The notes under the pieces were generated by a model. It was not told the DNA's origin. It worked only from the letters and a program-made list of their open reading frames with translations, and did no database searches. The position numbers and the translations under genes were made by a program. A stretch of DNA of 9,013 nucleotides from Microcaldota archaeon (GTDB lineage Archaea > Micrarchaeota > Micrarchaeia > Anstonellales > Anstonellaceae): positions 12,396-21,408 of the forward strand of contig JAPLWY010000051.1 in the NCBI GenBank assembly GCA_026396355.1, in the 5' to 3' direction. Shown here piece by piece: positions 1 to 6,273 of this stretch; within the stretch, counting starts at the first letter, position 1, and the number at the start of each line of letters is the position of its first letter.

Positions 1-540
1 ACAATAGGAATAGGGGAGGAAGAGGCAAGCAGGCTGGCAATTGACCTGGATAGCCTGGTTGAGCGGCTGCACCCGATTGCGTACACCAACATGGACAAGA
101 TTACCGGGAAGAATTCGAACTACAGGAATGCGACAGTGGTGATGAACGCGCAGGACGTCTGCAACGGCTCAAGCTTCAGCTGGTGCAAGAAGTGCGCGCA
201 TTGCACGATTGTGACCGCGTCCGAGTCGCTTTTTGGCTCTGCCTTGCTGTTCGATTCGTCGTTTTGCATGAAATGCTATTATTCGAAAAACATCACCCGC
301 GCGTTCGAAGCCGATACCTGCAAGAACTGCGCGGACATCTATTATTCGCACAACTGCGAAAACGTGCGCGACTCGATGTTCTGCTTCAATGCAAAGAACC
401 TGAGGAATGCGATAGGCAATGCCGAGCTTCCGCCTGAAGAGTACAGGAAAGTGAAGGGCGCGCTTGTTGCGCAGATGGCGGATGAATTGGAAAAGAAAAA
501 AGACCTGAAGTGGGACATATTCAGCATAGGGGCAAGATGA
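1..540 (+). CDS. Cys-rich hypothetical protein, C-terminal part (5' end outside window)
   Basis: The frame is open from the first base, so this is the last 179 residues of a longer protein; the ATG at position 91 is internal to an open frame and need not be the start. Visible residues include a CxxCxxC cluster (fragment residues 62-68), CxxC (89-92) and CxxC (107-110), then more isolated Cys up to residue 128. They are spaced among short Asn/Ser/Tyr-rich stretches. The tail from about residue 130 has a mixed Asn/Ala and Pro-Glu-Glu-Tyr segment followed by a charged helix and ends IFSIGAR. The irregular CxxC spacing with Asn-rich turns resembles uncharacterised CPR/DPANN proteins that look like metal-binding or beta-helical repeat proteins. 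That resemblance is from memory, and no catalytic function can be assigned. No clear signal peptide or TM segment lies in the visible part. The coding call is well supported by composition and Cys pattern; the function is unknown. Confidence 0.75.
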   Translation, partial: TIGIGEEEASRLAIDLDSLVERLHPIAYTNMDKITGKNSNYRNATVVMNAQDVCNGSSFSWCKKCAHCTIVTASESLFGSALLFDSSFCMKCYYSKNITRAFEADTCKNCADIYYSHNCENVRDSMFCFNAKNLRNAIGNAELPPEEYRKVKGALVAQMADELEKKKDLKWDIFSIGAR

Positions 541-614
541 TCGTGCGGTTGGGGCTGGCGCGGCATTTTCACGCTTGGGAAGGGGCGCGCGTGACGCCTC
601 TTCGCTTTCACCTC

Positions 615-624
615 TTTTTTTAAA
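615..624 (+). promoter_or_regulatory. TATA-box candidate for the transketolase/transaldolase operon
   Basis: TTTTTTTAAA lies about 33 nt (centre) before the ATG at 653 in the 112-nt gap after the Cys-rich gene. With the usual archaeal spacing of about 25 nt, transcription would start near 645, giving a very short leader that contains the GGGAG Shine-Dalgarno-like element at 646-650. The T-run may also help terminate the upstream transcript. Confidence 0.45.
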
Positions 625-652
625 CTCTCGTGGTGTGTATTTCCAGGGAGAG

Positions 653-1537
653 ATGAAAATGAAGGGCACTACCGAGCTTGCGCTGATGGCAAACACGCTT
701 AGGCAGGACATTATCAGGATGCTATTGCCAGCAGCCTCAGGCCACACTGCAGGCCCGCTTGGGATGGCAGATGTTTTTTCAGTGCTGTTTTTCAATGAGA
801 TGAAATTCGATTCGAAAAAGCCAGACTGGAAAGAGAGAGACAGGTTTGTGCTTTCAAACGGGCACATCTGCCCTGTGCTTTACTCTGCGATGGCGCGCGC
901 AGGCTATTTCCCTGTCGAGGAATTGATGACGCTGCGGAAGCTGGGGAGCAGGCTGCAGGGGCATCCAAGCATGGCAAAGCTTCCGGGAATTGAGAATTCC
1001 TCAGGCCCGCTTGGCGAGGGGCTGGCAATTGCCTGCGGAATGGCGCTTGCTGCAAGAATGAATGGGGAAAAGCACCGCGTATATTGCGCAACCTCGGATG
1101 GCGAGCACCAGGAAGGCTCGACTTGGGAGGCCGTGATGCTTGCGTCCAAATACAAACTTGACAATTTGGTGGCGGTTTGTGACAGGAATTATATTCAAAT
1201 TGACGGTAACACTGAAGAAATAATGCCGCTTGCAGACATGGCTGAGAAATACCGCGCATTCGGCTGGCATGCAATAACCGTGGACGGGCACGACATTGGG
1301 GCGCTTTTGCACGCGTTTTCAGAAGCAAAGAAAACAAAGAGCAAGCCGACCATGATAATTGCGATTACTGTGCCTGGAAAGGGAGTAAGCTTCATGGAGA
1401 AGGATTACAAGTGGCATGGAAAGCCCCCGAATGCAGAGGAGGCAGCACGCGCGCTTGCTGAACTTGAAGCGGAAAGAGCGAAGCTGGAAGCAAGCAAGGC
1501 AGAGCAGGCGCACACGAGCAAGGAGGCAAAAGCATGA
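653..1537 (+). CDS. Transketolase, N-terminal (TPP-binding) subunit
   Basis: 294 residues, the usual size of the N-terminal half of a split transketolase. It binds the pyrophosphate of thiamine diphosphate and, with the C-half encoded next door, transfers two-carbon ketol units between sugar phosphates in the non-oxidative pentose phosphate pathway. Family marks: SGHTAGPLG (residues 29-37), RFVLSNGHICPVLY (64-77), GHP (103-105), SGPLGEGLAIACGMA (117-131), the Mg/TPP motif DGE at 149-151 with N179 in the DRN triplet before QIDG, and WHGKPP near 254-259. The first Gly of the common GDGE motif is Ser here (SDGE). The last ~35 residues are an Ala/Glu/Lys-rich helical tail. The open frame reaches back to 575, but the conserved region and the promoter favour 653. 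ATG 659 is an alternative with better spacing (8 nt) from GGAG at 647-650. It is first in a three-gene operon. Confidence 0.95.
   Translation: MKMKGTTELALMANTLRQDIIRMLLPAASGHTAGPLGMADVFSVLFFNEMKFDSKKPDWKERDRFVLSNGHICPVLYSAMARAGYFPVEELMTLRKLGSRLQGHPSMAKLPGIENSSGPLGEGLAIACGMALAARMNGEKHRVYCATSDGEHQEGSTWEAVMLASKYKLDNLVAVCDRNYIQIDGNTEEIMPLADMAEKYRAFGWHAITVDGHDIGALLHAFSEAKKTKSKPTMIIAITVPGKGVSFMEKDYKWHGKPPNAEEAARALAELEAERAKLEASKAEQAHTSKEAKA
1521..1526 (+). promoter_or_regulatory. Shine-Dalgarno site for transketolase C-subunit
   Basis: AGGAGG ends 7 nt before ATG 1534 and lies inside the 3' end of the upstream gene. It fixes the start of the C-subunit and shows that the overlapping cistron has its own ribosome binding site. 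Confidence 0.8.
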
Positions 1538-2514
1538 AACTGAATCCTTCAATGCATTTGCTGGACTTGCACTTGCCTGAGATGAAAAAAATCGCCACAA
1601 GGAATGCTTTTGGCGAGGCGCTTGTCGAGATTGGCGGGAAAGACAAAAATGTGGTTGCGCTTTGCTCTGATGTCGCAGGCTCAGTGCAGTTTGAGGCTTT
1701 CGCAAAGAAATTCCCGGAAAGGTTTGTGCAGGTAGGGGTGGCTGAGCAGAATCTGGCGTCTGTTGCAGCCGGACTTGCTTACTCCGGAAAAGTTGCATTC
1801 ATTGGCGCATTTGCCATGTTTTCGCCTGGAAGGAATTGGGAGCAGGTAAGGACGACGATTTGCTATGCCAATGCCAACGTGAAAATGGAAGGCTCGCATG
1901 TTGGATTGGATGTTGGCGAGGACGGGGCAACGCACCAGGCACTCGAAGACATTGCAATAACGCGCTGCCTGCCGAACATGACTGTGATTTCGCCCTGCGA
2001 TCACCAGGAAACCAGAAAGGCGGTTTATGCTGCCTGGAAGACGCCAGGCCCGTTCTATATTAGGTGCACAAGGAATGCTGTGCCCTCGTTCACGACCCAG
2101 GAAACGCCGTTTGAAGTTGGAAAAATGAATGTGCTTGCCGAGGGCAGCGACATTGCGATAATTTCTGCAGGAAGGTGCGTGTGCGAATCGCTCCTTGCAG
2201 CCGAGAAGCTTGCCGAGAAAGGAGTGAGCGCGGCAGTTGCAAACATGCATACTATTTCGCACCCAGACGCTGCAGCGCTTGAGAAGCTTGCGCGCACTTG
2301 CGGGCTGATAATTACGGTGGAAGACCACCAGATAGTAGGGGGGCTGGGAAGCGCGGTTGCAGAGACGCTTTCGGAAATCTATCCAGTCAGAGTGGCAAGG
2401 CACGGGATGCGGATGAAATTCGGCGAGTCGGGCAAAGGAAGCGAAGTGCTCAAGAAATACGGGCTGGACGCTGAGGGAATTGCAAAGCTTGTGCTTGAGG
2501 AAATGAAAAGATAG
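1534..2514 (+). CDS. Transketolase, C-terminal subunit (pyrimidine-binding and C-terminal domains)
   Basis: 326 residues, typical for the C-half of a split transketolase. The Pyr domain spans roughly residues 18-185: ATRNAFGEALVEIG near the start, then FVQVGVAEQN (64-73) with the conserved catalytic Glu at 71 that activates the TPP aminopyrimidine. The block SHVGLDVGEDGATHQALED (121-139) carries a conserved active-site His at 134, followed by the RxxxYAA and GPFYIR region. The C-terminal regulatory-like domain follows (about 200-320), with VEDHQIVGGLG typical of this family. It overlaps the N-subunit by ATGA and is preceded by a strong AGGAGG, so the two subunits are probably made together and form an alpha2beta2 enzyme. 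The next gene starts after a 17-nt gap. Assignment to transketolase rather than DXP synthase follows from the split architecture, the SDGEHQEGSTWEA-type N-half and the adjacent transaldolase. Confidence 0.95.
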   Translation: MKLNPSMHLLDLHLPEMKKIATRNAFGEALVEIGGKDKNVVALCSDVAGSVQFEAFAKKFPERFVQVGVAEQNLASVAAGLAYSGKVAFIGAFAMFSPGRNWEQVRTTICYANANVKMEGSHVGLDVGEDGATHQALEDIAITRCLPNMTVISPCDHQETRKAVYAAWKTPGPFYIRCTRNAVPSFTTQETPFEVGKMNVLAEGSDIAIISAGRCVCESLLAAEKLAEKGVSAAVANMHTISHPDAAALEKLARTCGLIITVEDHQIVGGLGSAVAETLSEIYPVRVARHGMRMKFGESGKGSEVLKKYGLDAEGIAKLVLEEMKR

Positions 2515-2531
2515 GAAAAAGAGGTGGAAAA

Positions 2532-3179
2532 ATGAAAATATTCCTGGACACTGCGGATGTTGAAAAGATCGGCAAGTATGCTGCAATGGGCTTGGTGGAT
2601 GGAATCACCACGAACCCGACAATTATACTCAAGTCGGGAAGACGCCAGGAGGAAGCGATAAAGGAGATTTGCAAGCTCGTGGACGGGCCGGTTTCGGTCG
2701 AGGGAGTTGAGGAGAAGGAAGCAGGCATGGTAAAGGACGGCGTGAAATTTTCCTCGTGGGCGAAAAATGTTGTGGTGAAGCTGCCCATGACCGAGGAGGG
2801 GTTGAAGGCGGTGCGCGCACTTTCCAAAAAAGGGATCAGGACCAATGTGACTTTGGTATTCTCGCCAACCCAGGCGCTCCTGGCCGCAAAGGCTGGCGCA
2901 ACCTATGTCTCGCCATTCGTGGGAAGGCTGGATGATGTTGCAGATGACGGGATGGAATTGGTGAGGAAGATACGTGAGATATTCGTGAATTACGGCTACA
3001 AAACGCAGATAATAGCAGCCTCAGTGCGCTCGCCTTTGCATGTTGCGCAGTCCGCGCTTTGCGGCTGCGACATCGCCACAGTGCCTCCTGACGTGATGGA
3101 AAAGATGTTCTGCCACGGGTTCACGGACGCGGGGATAAGGAAATTCAAGGAGGACTATGAGGCTGCAGGCAAGCGCTAA
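2532..3179 (+). CDS. tal: Transaldolase, small TalC/MipB-type (F6P aldolase-like family)
   Basis: 215 residues, the length of the compact TalC/FSA-type (beta/alpha)8 class I aldolases. It is predicted to move the dihydroxyacetone unit between sedoheptulose-7-P/glyceraldehyde-3-P and erythrose-4-P/fructose-6-P through a Schiff base. Visible marks: LDTADVEKI (5-13) with D6, GITTNPTII (24-32) with N28, the Schiff-base Lys K83 in VVVKLPMTEEGL, TNVTLVFSPTQALLAAKAGA (104-123), YVSPFVGRLDD (125-135), and AASVRS (162-167) with the phosphate-binding Ser/Arg pair S164/R166. By my alignment to E. coli FsaA, Glu57 sits where the aldolase has Gln59, and Phe129 where it has Tyr131; both point to transaldolase rather than fructose-6-phosphate aldolase. 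The start is set by GAGGTGG ending 4 nt before ATG 2532. It is the third gene of the operon and completes the non-oxidative branch with the two transketolase halves. Confidence 0.93.
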   Translation: MKIFLDTADVEKIGKYAAMGLVDGITTNPTIILKSGRRQEEAIKEICKLVDGPVSVEGVEEKEAGMVKDGVKFSSWAKNVVVKLPMTEEGLKAVRALSKKGIRTNVTLVFSPTQALLAAKAGATYVSPFVGRLDDVADDGMELVRKIREIFVNYGYKTQIIAASVRSPLHVAQSALCGCDIATVPPDVMEKMFCHGFTDAGIRKFKEDYEAAGKR

Positions 3180-3184
3180 GCGGA

Positions 3185-3212
3185 ATGCGCGCTTTTCGCG
3201 CATCTGTTTTTT
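3185..3212 (+). terminator. Hairpin plus T-run after the transaldolase gene
   Basis: ATGCGCG (3185-3191) pairs perfectly with CGCGCAT (3197-3203) across a 5-nt CTTTT loop, and TTTTTT at 3207-3212 follows 3 nt later. The layout is that of an intrinsic terminator. Archaeal RNA polymerase responds chiefly to the U-tract, so the role of the hairpin is uncertain. The same T-run overlaps the TATA box of the next gene. Confidence 0.55.
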
Positions 3213-3214
3213 AA
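3207..3214 (+). promoter_or_regulatory. TATA-box candidate for the CCA-adding enzyme gene
   Basis: TTTTTTAA is centred about 25 nt before ATG 3236. Transcription would then begin at or next to the start codon, implying a leaderless mRNA. No Shine-Dalgarno sequence precedes ATG 3236, which agrees. Confidence 0.5.
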
Positions 3215-3235
3215 GCACAAGTGAGAAGATGCCCC

Positions 3236-4552
3236 ATGCAAACTGTTGCCGAAAGGAAAGCAGCGGCTGTTTTCAGGTCAGCCATTCGCAGGATTGAGCC
3301 GTCCGCGCGCGAGATGGCCGAGTCTTTTTCTGCCGCAAAGCTTGCGGGCTCGCTTGCCAATGGGACAAACCTTTCAGGCGGCAATGAGTTTGATATTTTC
3401 CTGCTTTTCCCAAGGCATTATTCGCACCATGACATGACAATGAACGGCTTGTCATACGCAAGAAGGGCGTTTGCCGGCATGAGAATGGAGTCGCGATATG
3501 CGGAACACCCTTATTTGCAGGTGTTCTCAGGAAAGTTCCATGCGGACATTGTGCCGGCTTACAAGATAGAGAGCATTGAACAGCGCGGCTCGTCGGTGGA
3601 CCGCTCGCAGCTGCACACCGAGTATGTGAATTCAAAATTGGACGAGAAGGGAAAAACGGATGTGAGGCTGCTCAAGCGCTTCATGAAGAATTTCGGGATA
3701 TACGGGGCGGAACTTCGCGTGGAAGGGTTCTCGGGCTACCTTTGCGAGCTTTTGGTAATCGTGTACGGCTCGCTGTACATGCTCATGCGCGAGGCGTCCA
3801 AATGGAACAATCCTGCAATAGACATGGAAAAACACCTCAAATACGGGGAAGCGAGGAAAAAGTTCGCCTCGCCCCTCGTAGTTATCGACCCGACCGATCC
3901 TACCCGCAATGTGGCGGCAGTGGTGGCACAGACCTCGCTTTCGCGCTTTGTATTCGAGTGCAGGAGGTTCCTTGCCAGCCCCTCTGAAAAATTCTTTTTC
4001 TCTGAAAAGAATGTGAGGAGCGCAAAGGCGATTGCAGGCGCGATTGCAGAAAGGAAAACGCGCTGCCTCCTCCTGTGCTTTGACGCCCCGAAAGTTGTGC
4101 CAGACGTCCTTTGGCCGCAGCTGAAGAAAACGACCCATGCGCTGTACGCACGCCTGGAGGAATTGGACTTCTCAGTGTTTGGCAGCTATTACTGGAGCGA
4201 TGGCAAAGAGTGCGCTGTGCTGTTCGAGCTGGACAGGTGGGAGCTGCCATCAGTGAAAAAGTCGCCAGGCCCGCAGATAAGGTTTGCATCAGACATGGAA
4301 GCTTTCGTTTCCAAGCACAAGAACAGCCTGAATTTGCATCTTGAGCACGATAGGATTGTGGCAGTGGACAGGCGTGAGTTTGTGGATGCGGAAGTTGCGC
4401 TTCATCACGCAACCAGGAACCAGGCAGGGATCGGGCTTCCGCAAACCATGGGAAAAATGGTTTCCAAATCCAAAATTATCGAGGGAACGGGAATGGTAAG
4501 GGCGAAATATGCCGAATTCCTGTCGGATTATTTCTTCATGAGGATTGCGTAA
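3236..4552 (+). CDS. cca: CCA-adding tRNA nucleotidyltransferase, archaeal class I
   Basis: 438 residues, the normal size of archaeal CCA-adding enzymes, which add or repair the 3' CCA of tRNA using CTP and ATP without a nucleic-acid template. The nucleotidyltransferase head shows GS at 38-39, then EFD with carboxylates E51 and D53, and the third carboxylate D104 in FHADIVPAYKI. This matches the catalytic triad of the Archaeoglobus enzyme as I recall it. Downstream blocks typical of the family are KRFMKNFGIYGAE (residues ~146-158), VEGFSGYLCELL (~162-173) and VVIDPTDPTRNVAAVV (~215-230). The residue after GSxA is Asn rather than the common Arg. An in-frame GTG at 3221 could extend the protein by 5 residues, but TATA-to-ATG spacing favours 3236. 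Both tRNA genes in this window lack encoded CCA, so the enzyme is needed. Stop at 4550-4552. Confidence 0.95.
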   Translation: MQTVAERKAAAVFRSAIRRIEPSAREMAESFSAAKLAGSLANGTNLSGGNEFDIFLLFPRHYSHHDMTMNGLSYARRAFAGMRMESRYAEHPYLQVFSGKFHADIVPAYKIESIEQRGSSVDRSQLHTEYVNSKLDEKGKTDVRLLKRFMKNFGIYGAELRVEGFSGYLCELLVIVYGSLYMLMREASKWNNPAIDMEKHLKYGEARKKFASPLVVIDPTDPTRNVAAVVAQTSLSRFVFECRRFLASPSEKFFFSEKNVRSAKAIAGAIAERKTRCLLLCFDAPKVVPDVLWPQLKKTTHALYARLEELDFSVFGSYYWSDGKECAVLFELDRWELPSVKKSPGPQIRFASDMEAFVSKHKNSLNLHLEHDRIVAVDRREFVDAEVALHHATRNQAGIGLPQTMGKMVSKSKIIEGTGMVRAKYAEFLSDYFFMRIA

Positions 4553-4561
4553 TGGGATTAG

Positions 4562-4569
4562 ATTTTTAA
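4562..4569 (+). promoter_or_regulatory. TATA-box candidate for the six-Cys-repeat surface protein
   Basis: TTTTTAAT lies in the 50-nt gap after cca. A start about 26 nt downstream of its centre falls near 4592, beyond the in-frame ATG 4585. This supports ATG 4603 as the real start, with GAGG (4592-4595) 7 nt before it. Confidence 0.45.
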
Positions 4570-4602
4570 TTATTAGACTAGAAAATGGCACGAGGCGATA
4601 GT

Positions 4603-5472
4603 ATGAATAGGAGACACTTATTGATTTTCTCGATTTTTGCGCTTGCTTTGGTTGGCATGGCGCATGCGATTGACATTGATACCTCGCCTTGCGCTGACGG
4701 AACCGCGTATGGCAAATGCTCGAAGAACCCGCCCGGCTTCCTATGCACAGGTTCGCCCGGCGCCCATGCGCTGGTGCCAGACACTACCCATGCAATTTGC
4801 AAATGTTCAGACGTATCAGGCTATATCGAATCTGGAGAAGAATGCGTGCTTGCCAAATGCGGCAGCATTGATGCGGGCGCCTGCGACACTGCGAACAAGC
4901 CGAAAATGTGCATGCAGGGCGCACTTATCAACAATGCCACCAAGTGCGGCTGCCCGACGGGAATGCTGAAAAACTCCGACAGCCTCACCTGCGCCTATCC
5001 GCCTTGCAATGACAGCGGCACCATGGTGACAAACAGCATATGCTCGCCGAAGACCTCGGGCAAGAAATGCGTGAACGGAGCGCTGGTGGATAGCGCCTCG
5101 ACCTGCCCGTGCAAGGTAGGCATGACCAAGATTGGCGAAATCTGCACTGTTCTTTGCGAGGATAGCACCAAATCCGGGGAATGCTCGACTGCGAAGCCGA
5201 AGAAATGCATGCTGACCGGCACTGGAACAGGCTATCTTACTGATGCTGCTGATGAGTGCGGCTGCCCGACCGGAAAAAACGTGGACGGGAAGCACTGCGC
5301 TGATTCGGTGCTTGGAGCGCTTGGGAGCGGGGCAGACATACTTGGCGGAAGCGCGCCATCCGACAACTCATCCGCCAGCGGAACAAGCGGCACTAGCCCA
5401 TTTTCCTGCTGCTGCCTGCCTGCTGCGCTAGTAGGGATAGTGGGCGGGTTCGCATTCTCCAGGAAGAAGTAG
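4603..5472 (+). CDS. Secreted protein with four six-cysteine modules and a C-terminal anchor
   Basis: 289 residues. The N-terminus has RR followed by a hydrophobic core (about 5-20) and AHA before ID at 22/23, a good Sec signal peptide. The mature part is four tandem modules, each with six Cys: 30/39/48/66/68/81, 86/94/103/115/117/130, 135/147/156/168/170/181 and 185/194/202/219/221/232. The spacing is C-x(8-11)-C-x(7-8)-C-x(11-17)-C-x-C-x(10-12)-C. The middle of each module tends to read K-x-C-(x)-x-G-x-L/Y, and the CxC pair is often followed by GCPTG or CKVGM. A Ser/Gly linker (about 238-266) leads to CCC at 269-271, a short hydrophobic stretch and RKK at the end. That layout fits an outer-surface protein held by its C-terminus and cross-linked by disulfides. 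It is not recognised as a named family; some resemblance to EGF- or trypsin-inhibitor-like disulfide repeats. ATG 4585 is an in-frame alternative start. Confidence 0.85.
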   Translation: MNRRHLLIFSIFALALVGMAHAIDIDTSPCADGTAYGKCSKNPPGFLCTGSPGAHALVPDTTHAICKCSDVSGYIESGEECVLAKCGSIDAGACDTANKPKMCMQGALINNATKCGCPTGMLKNSDSLTCAYPPCNDSGTMVTNSICSPKTSGKKCVNGALVDSASTCPCKVGMTKIGEICTVLCEDSTKSGECSTAKPKKCMLTGTGTGYLTDAADECGCPTGKNVDGKHCADSVLGALGSGADILGGSAPSDNSSASGTSGTSPFSCCCLPAALVGIVGGFAFSRKK

Positions 5473-5474
5473 GC

Positions 5475-5498
5475 TTCTTTTTCTCTTTTCCTTTTCTC
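5475..5498 (+). terminator. Pyrimidine/T-rich tract after the surface-protein gene
   Basis: Starting 3 nt after the stop codon there is a run of T-stretches separated by single C residues (CTTCTTTTTCTCTTTTCC and onward). This matches the oligo-T signals at which archaeal RNA polymerase stops. There is no hairpin. It also sits between two convergent genes. Confidence 0.5.
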
Positions 5499-5521
5499 AG
5501 TTTGAAGCTTAGAGTTGGCAC

Positions 5522-6178
5522 TTAATTTTGCCTGCCGTCTGTTATAACAATTACAATCATGCAGGCAAGCGCGATTGCCCCACCGCCAATCGGGCTTAGG
5601 ATGCTGGTTGGAATGAAGAAAAATCCTGCCACTGCACCGACTATGGGAGAAGCAATCAATGCGGATATGTGCGCTGGCTTGATTTTTGAGAAAAACGATC
5701 GGCGGCCAGAAGTTCCAAATGACACGGCATTGCGGTCAAGAATTGAAGCCCTCGCTTCATCGGCAGTGGATTGCGCGGCTGACTCGAATTGGAGCATGGA
5801 TGATGGCTTGACGAAAAGCTCTTTCGGGTCCACGTACTTCCCTGTGGTTATGAATTTGCGCTCGCTTTCATCTTCCGCCTTTTCCCACGCTTTAAGGTAA
5901 TCCCGCTCTGTTTTTGCCTTCAGTTCGTCATAGCTCATGCCCTTGTGGTCTTCGCTTTTCCCAGTCAATGCAGAATTGATTTCGGAATTGAACTCTTTCT
6001 TGTCAATGACAGTGTTGAGCGCTTTGTTGAGCCTTTTCTCAGTCATTTTTATTTTTGCGTCCAGCCAGACCCGTTTGATTGGGCCGGCTTTTTTCTGCTT
6101 TGCTTGAAGGAGATTGAGCCTGTCATTTAGGGCGTATATCCTGTCAGGCTGCGGCTGTGCTTTCAATTTCTGGCGCAT
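5522..6178 (-). CDS. Hypothetical two-TM membrane protein with a charged N-terminal region
   Basis: 218 residues. Residues 1-165 are hydrophilic and rich in Lys, Glu and Ala, with helical, probably coiled-coil stretches at about 12-60 and 80-110 (for example YDELKAKTERDYLKAWEKAE). Two hydrophobic segments follow at about 170-190 and 193-213, separated by a short Pro/Ser turn, and the protein ends TDGRQN. This predicts a cytoplasmic or surface helical domain anchored by a C-terminal hairpin. No family was recognised. The open frame extends further upstream to 6484 but there overlaps the pilin gene in another frame with non-protein-like composition. The start at 6178 is supported by a strong TATA box 26 nt upstream, so the mRNA would be leaderless; no Shine-Dalgarno sequence is present. 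It lies downstream of the pilin-like gene on the same strand but has its own promoter. Confidence 0.75.
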   Translation of the reverse strand: MRQKLKAQPQPDRIYALNDRLNLLQAKQKKAGPIKRVWLDAKIKMTEKRLNKALNTVIDKKEFNSEINSALTGKSEDHKGMSYDELKAKTERDYLKAWEKAEDESERKFITTGKYVDPKELFVKPSSMLQFESAAQSTADEARASILDRNAVSFGTSGRRSFFSKIKPAHISALIASPIVGAVAGFFFIPTSILSPIGGGAIALACMIVIVITDGRQN

Positions 6179-6199
6179 AAGCGTATTATGTGTAGAAAT

Positions 6200-6208
6200 A
6201 TATATAAA
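6200..6208 (-). promoter_or_regulatory. TATA box for the two-TM protein gene
   Basis: On the minus strand the sequence is TTTATATAT, centred about 26 nt upstream of ATG 6178. This is ideal archaeal TATA spacing if transcription begins at the start codon itself. The surrounding 40 nt is strongly A/T-rich compared with the flanking genes. Confidence 0.65.
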
Positions 6209-6273
6209 TGTGTATATATTCGTGTATCTTTGCCTAGAAAGTGATGGAAGCGAGTACTGGGCAGATGCGCTTG

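Noticed and set aside
537..623. 28-codon frame overlapping the end of the first gene by ATGA
   Set aside because: Very short, no recognisable features, and it runs into the TATA/T-run before the transketolase gene.
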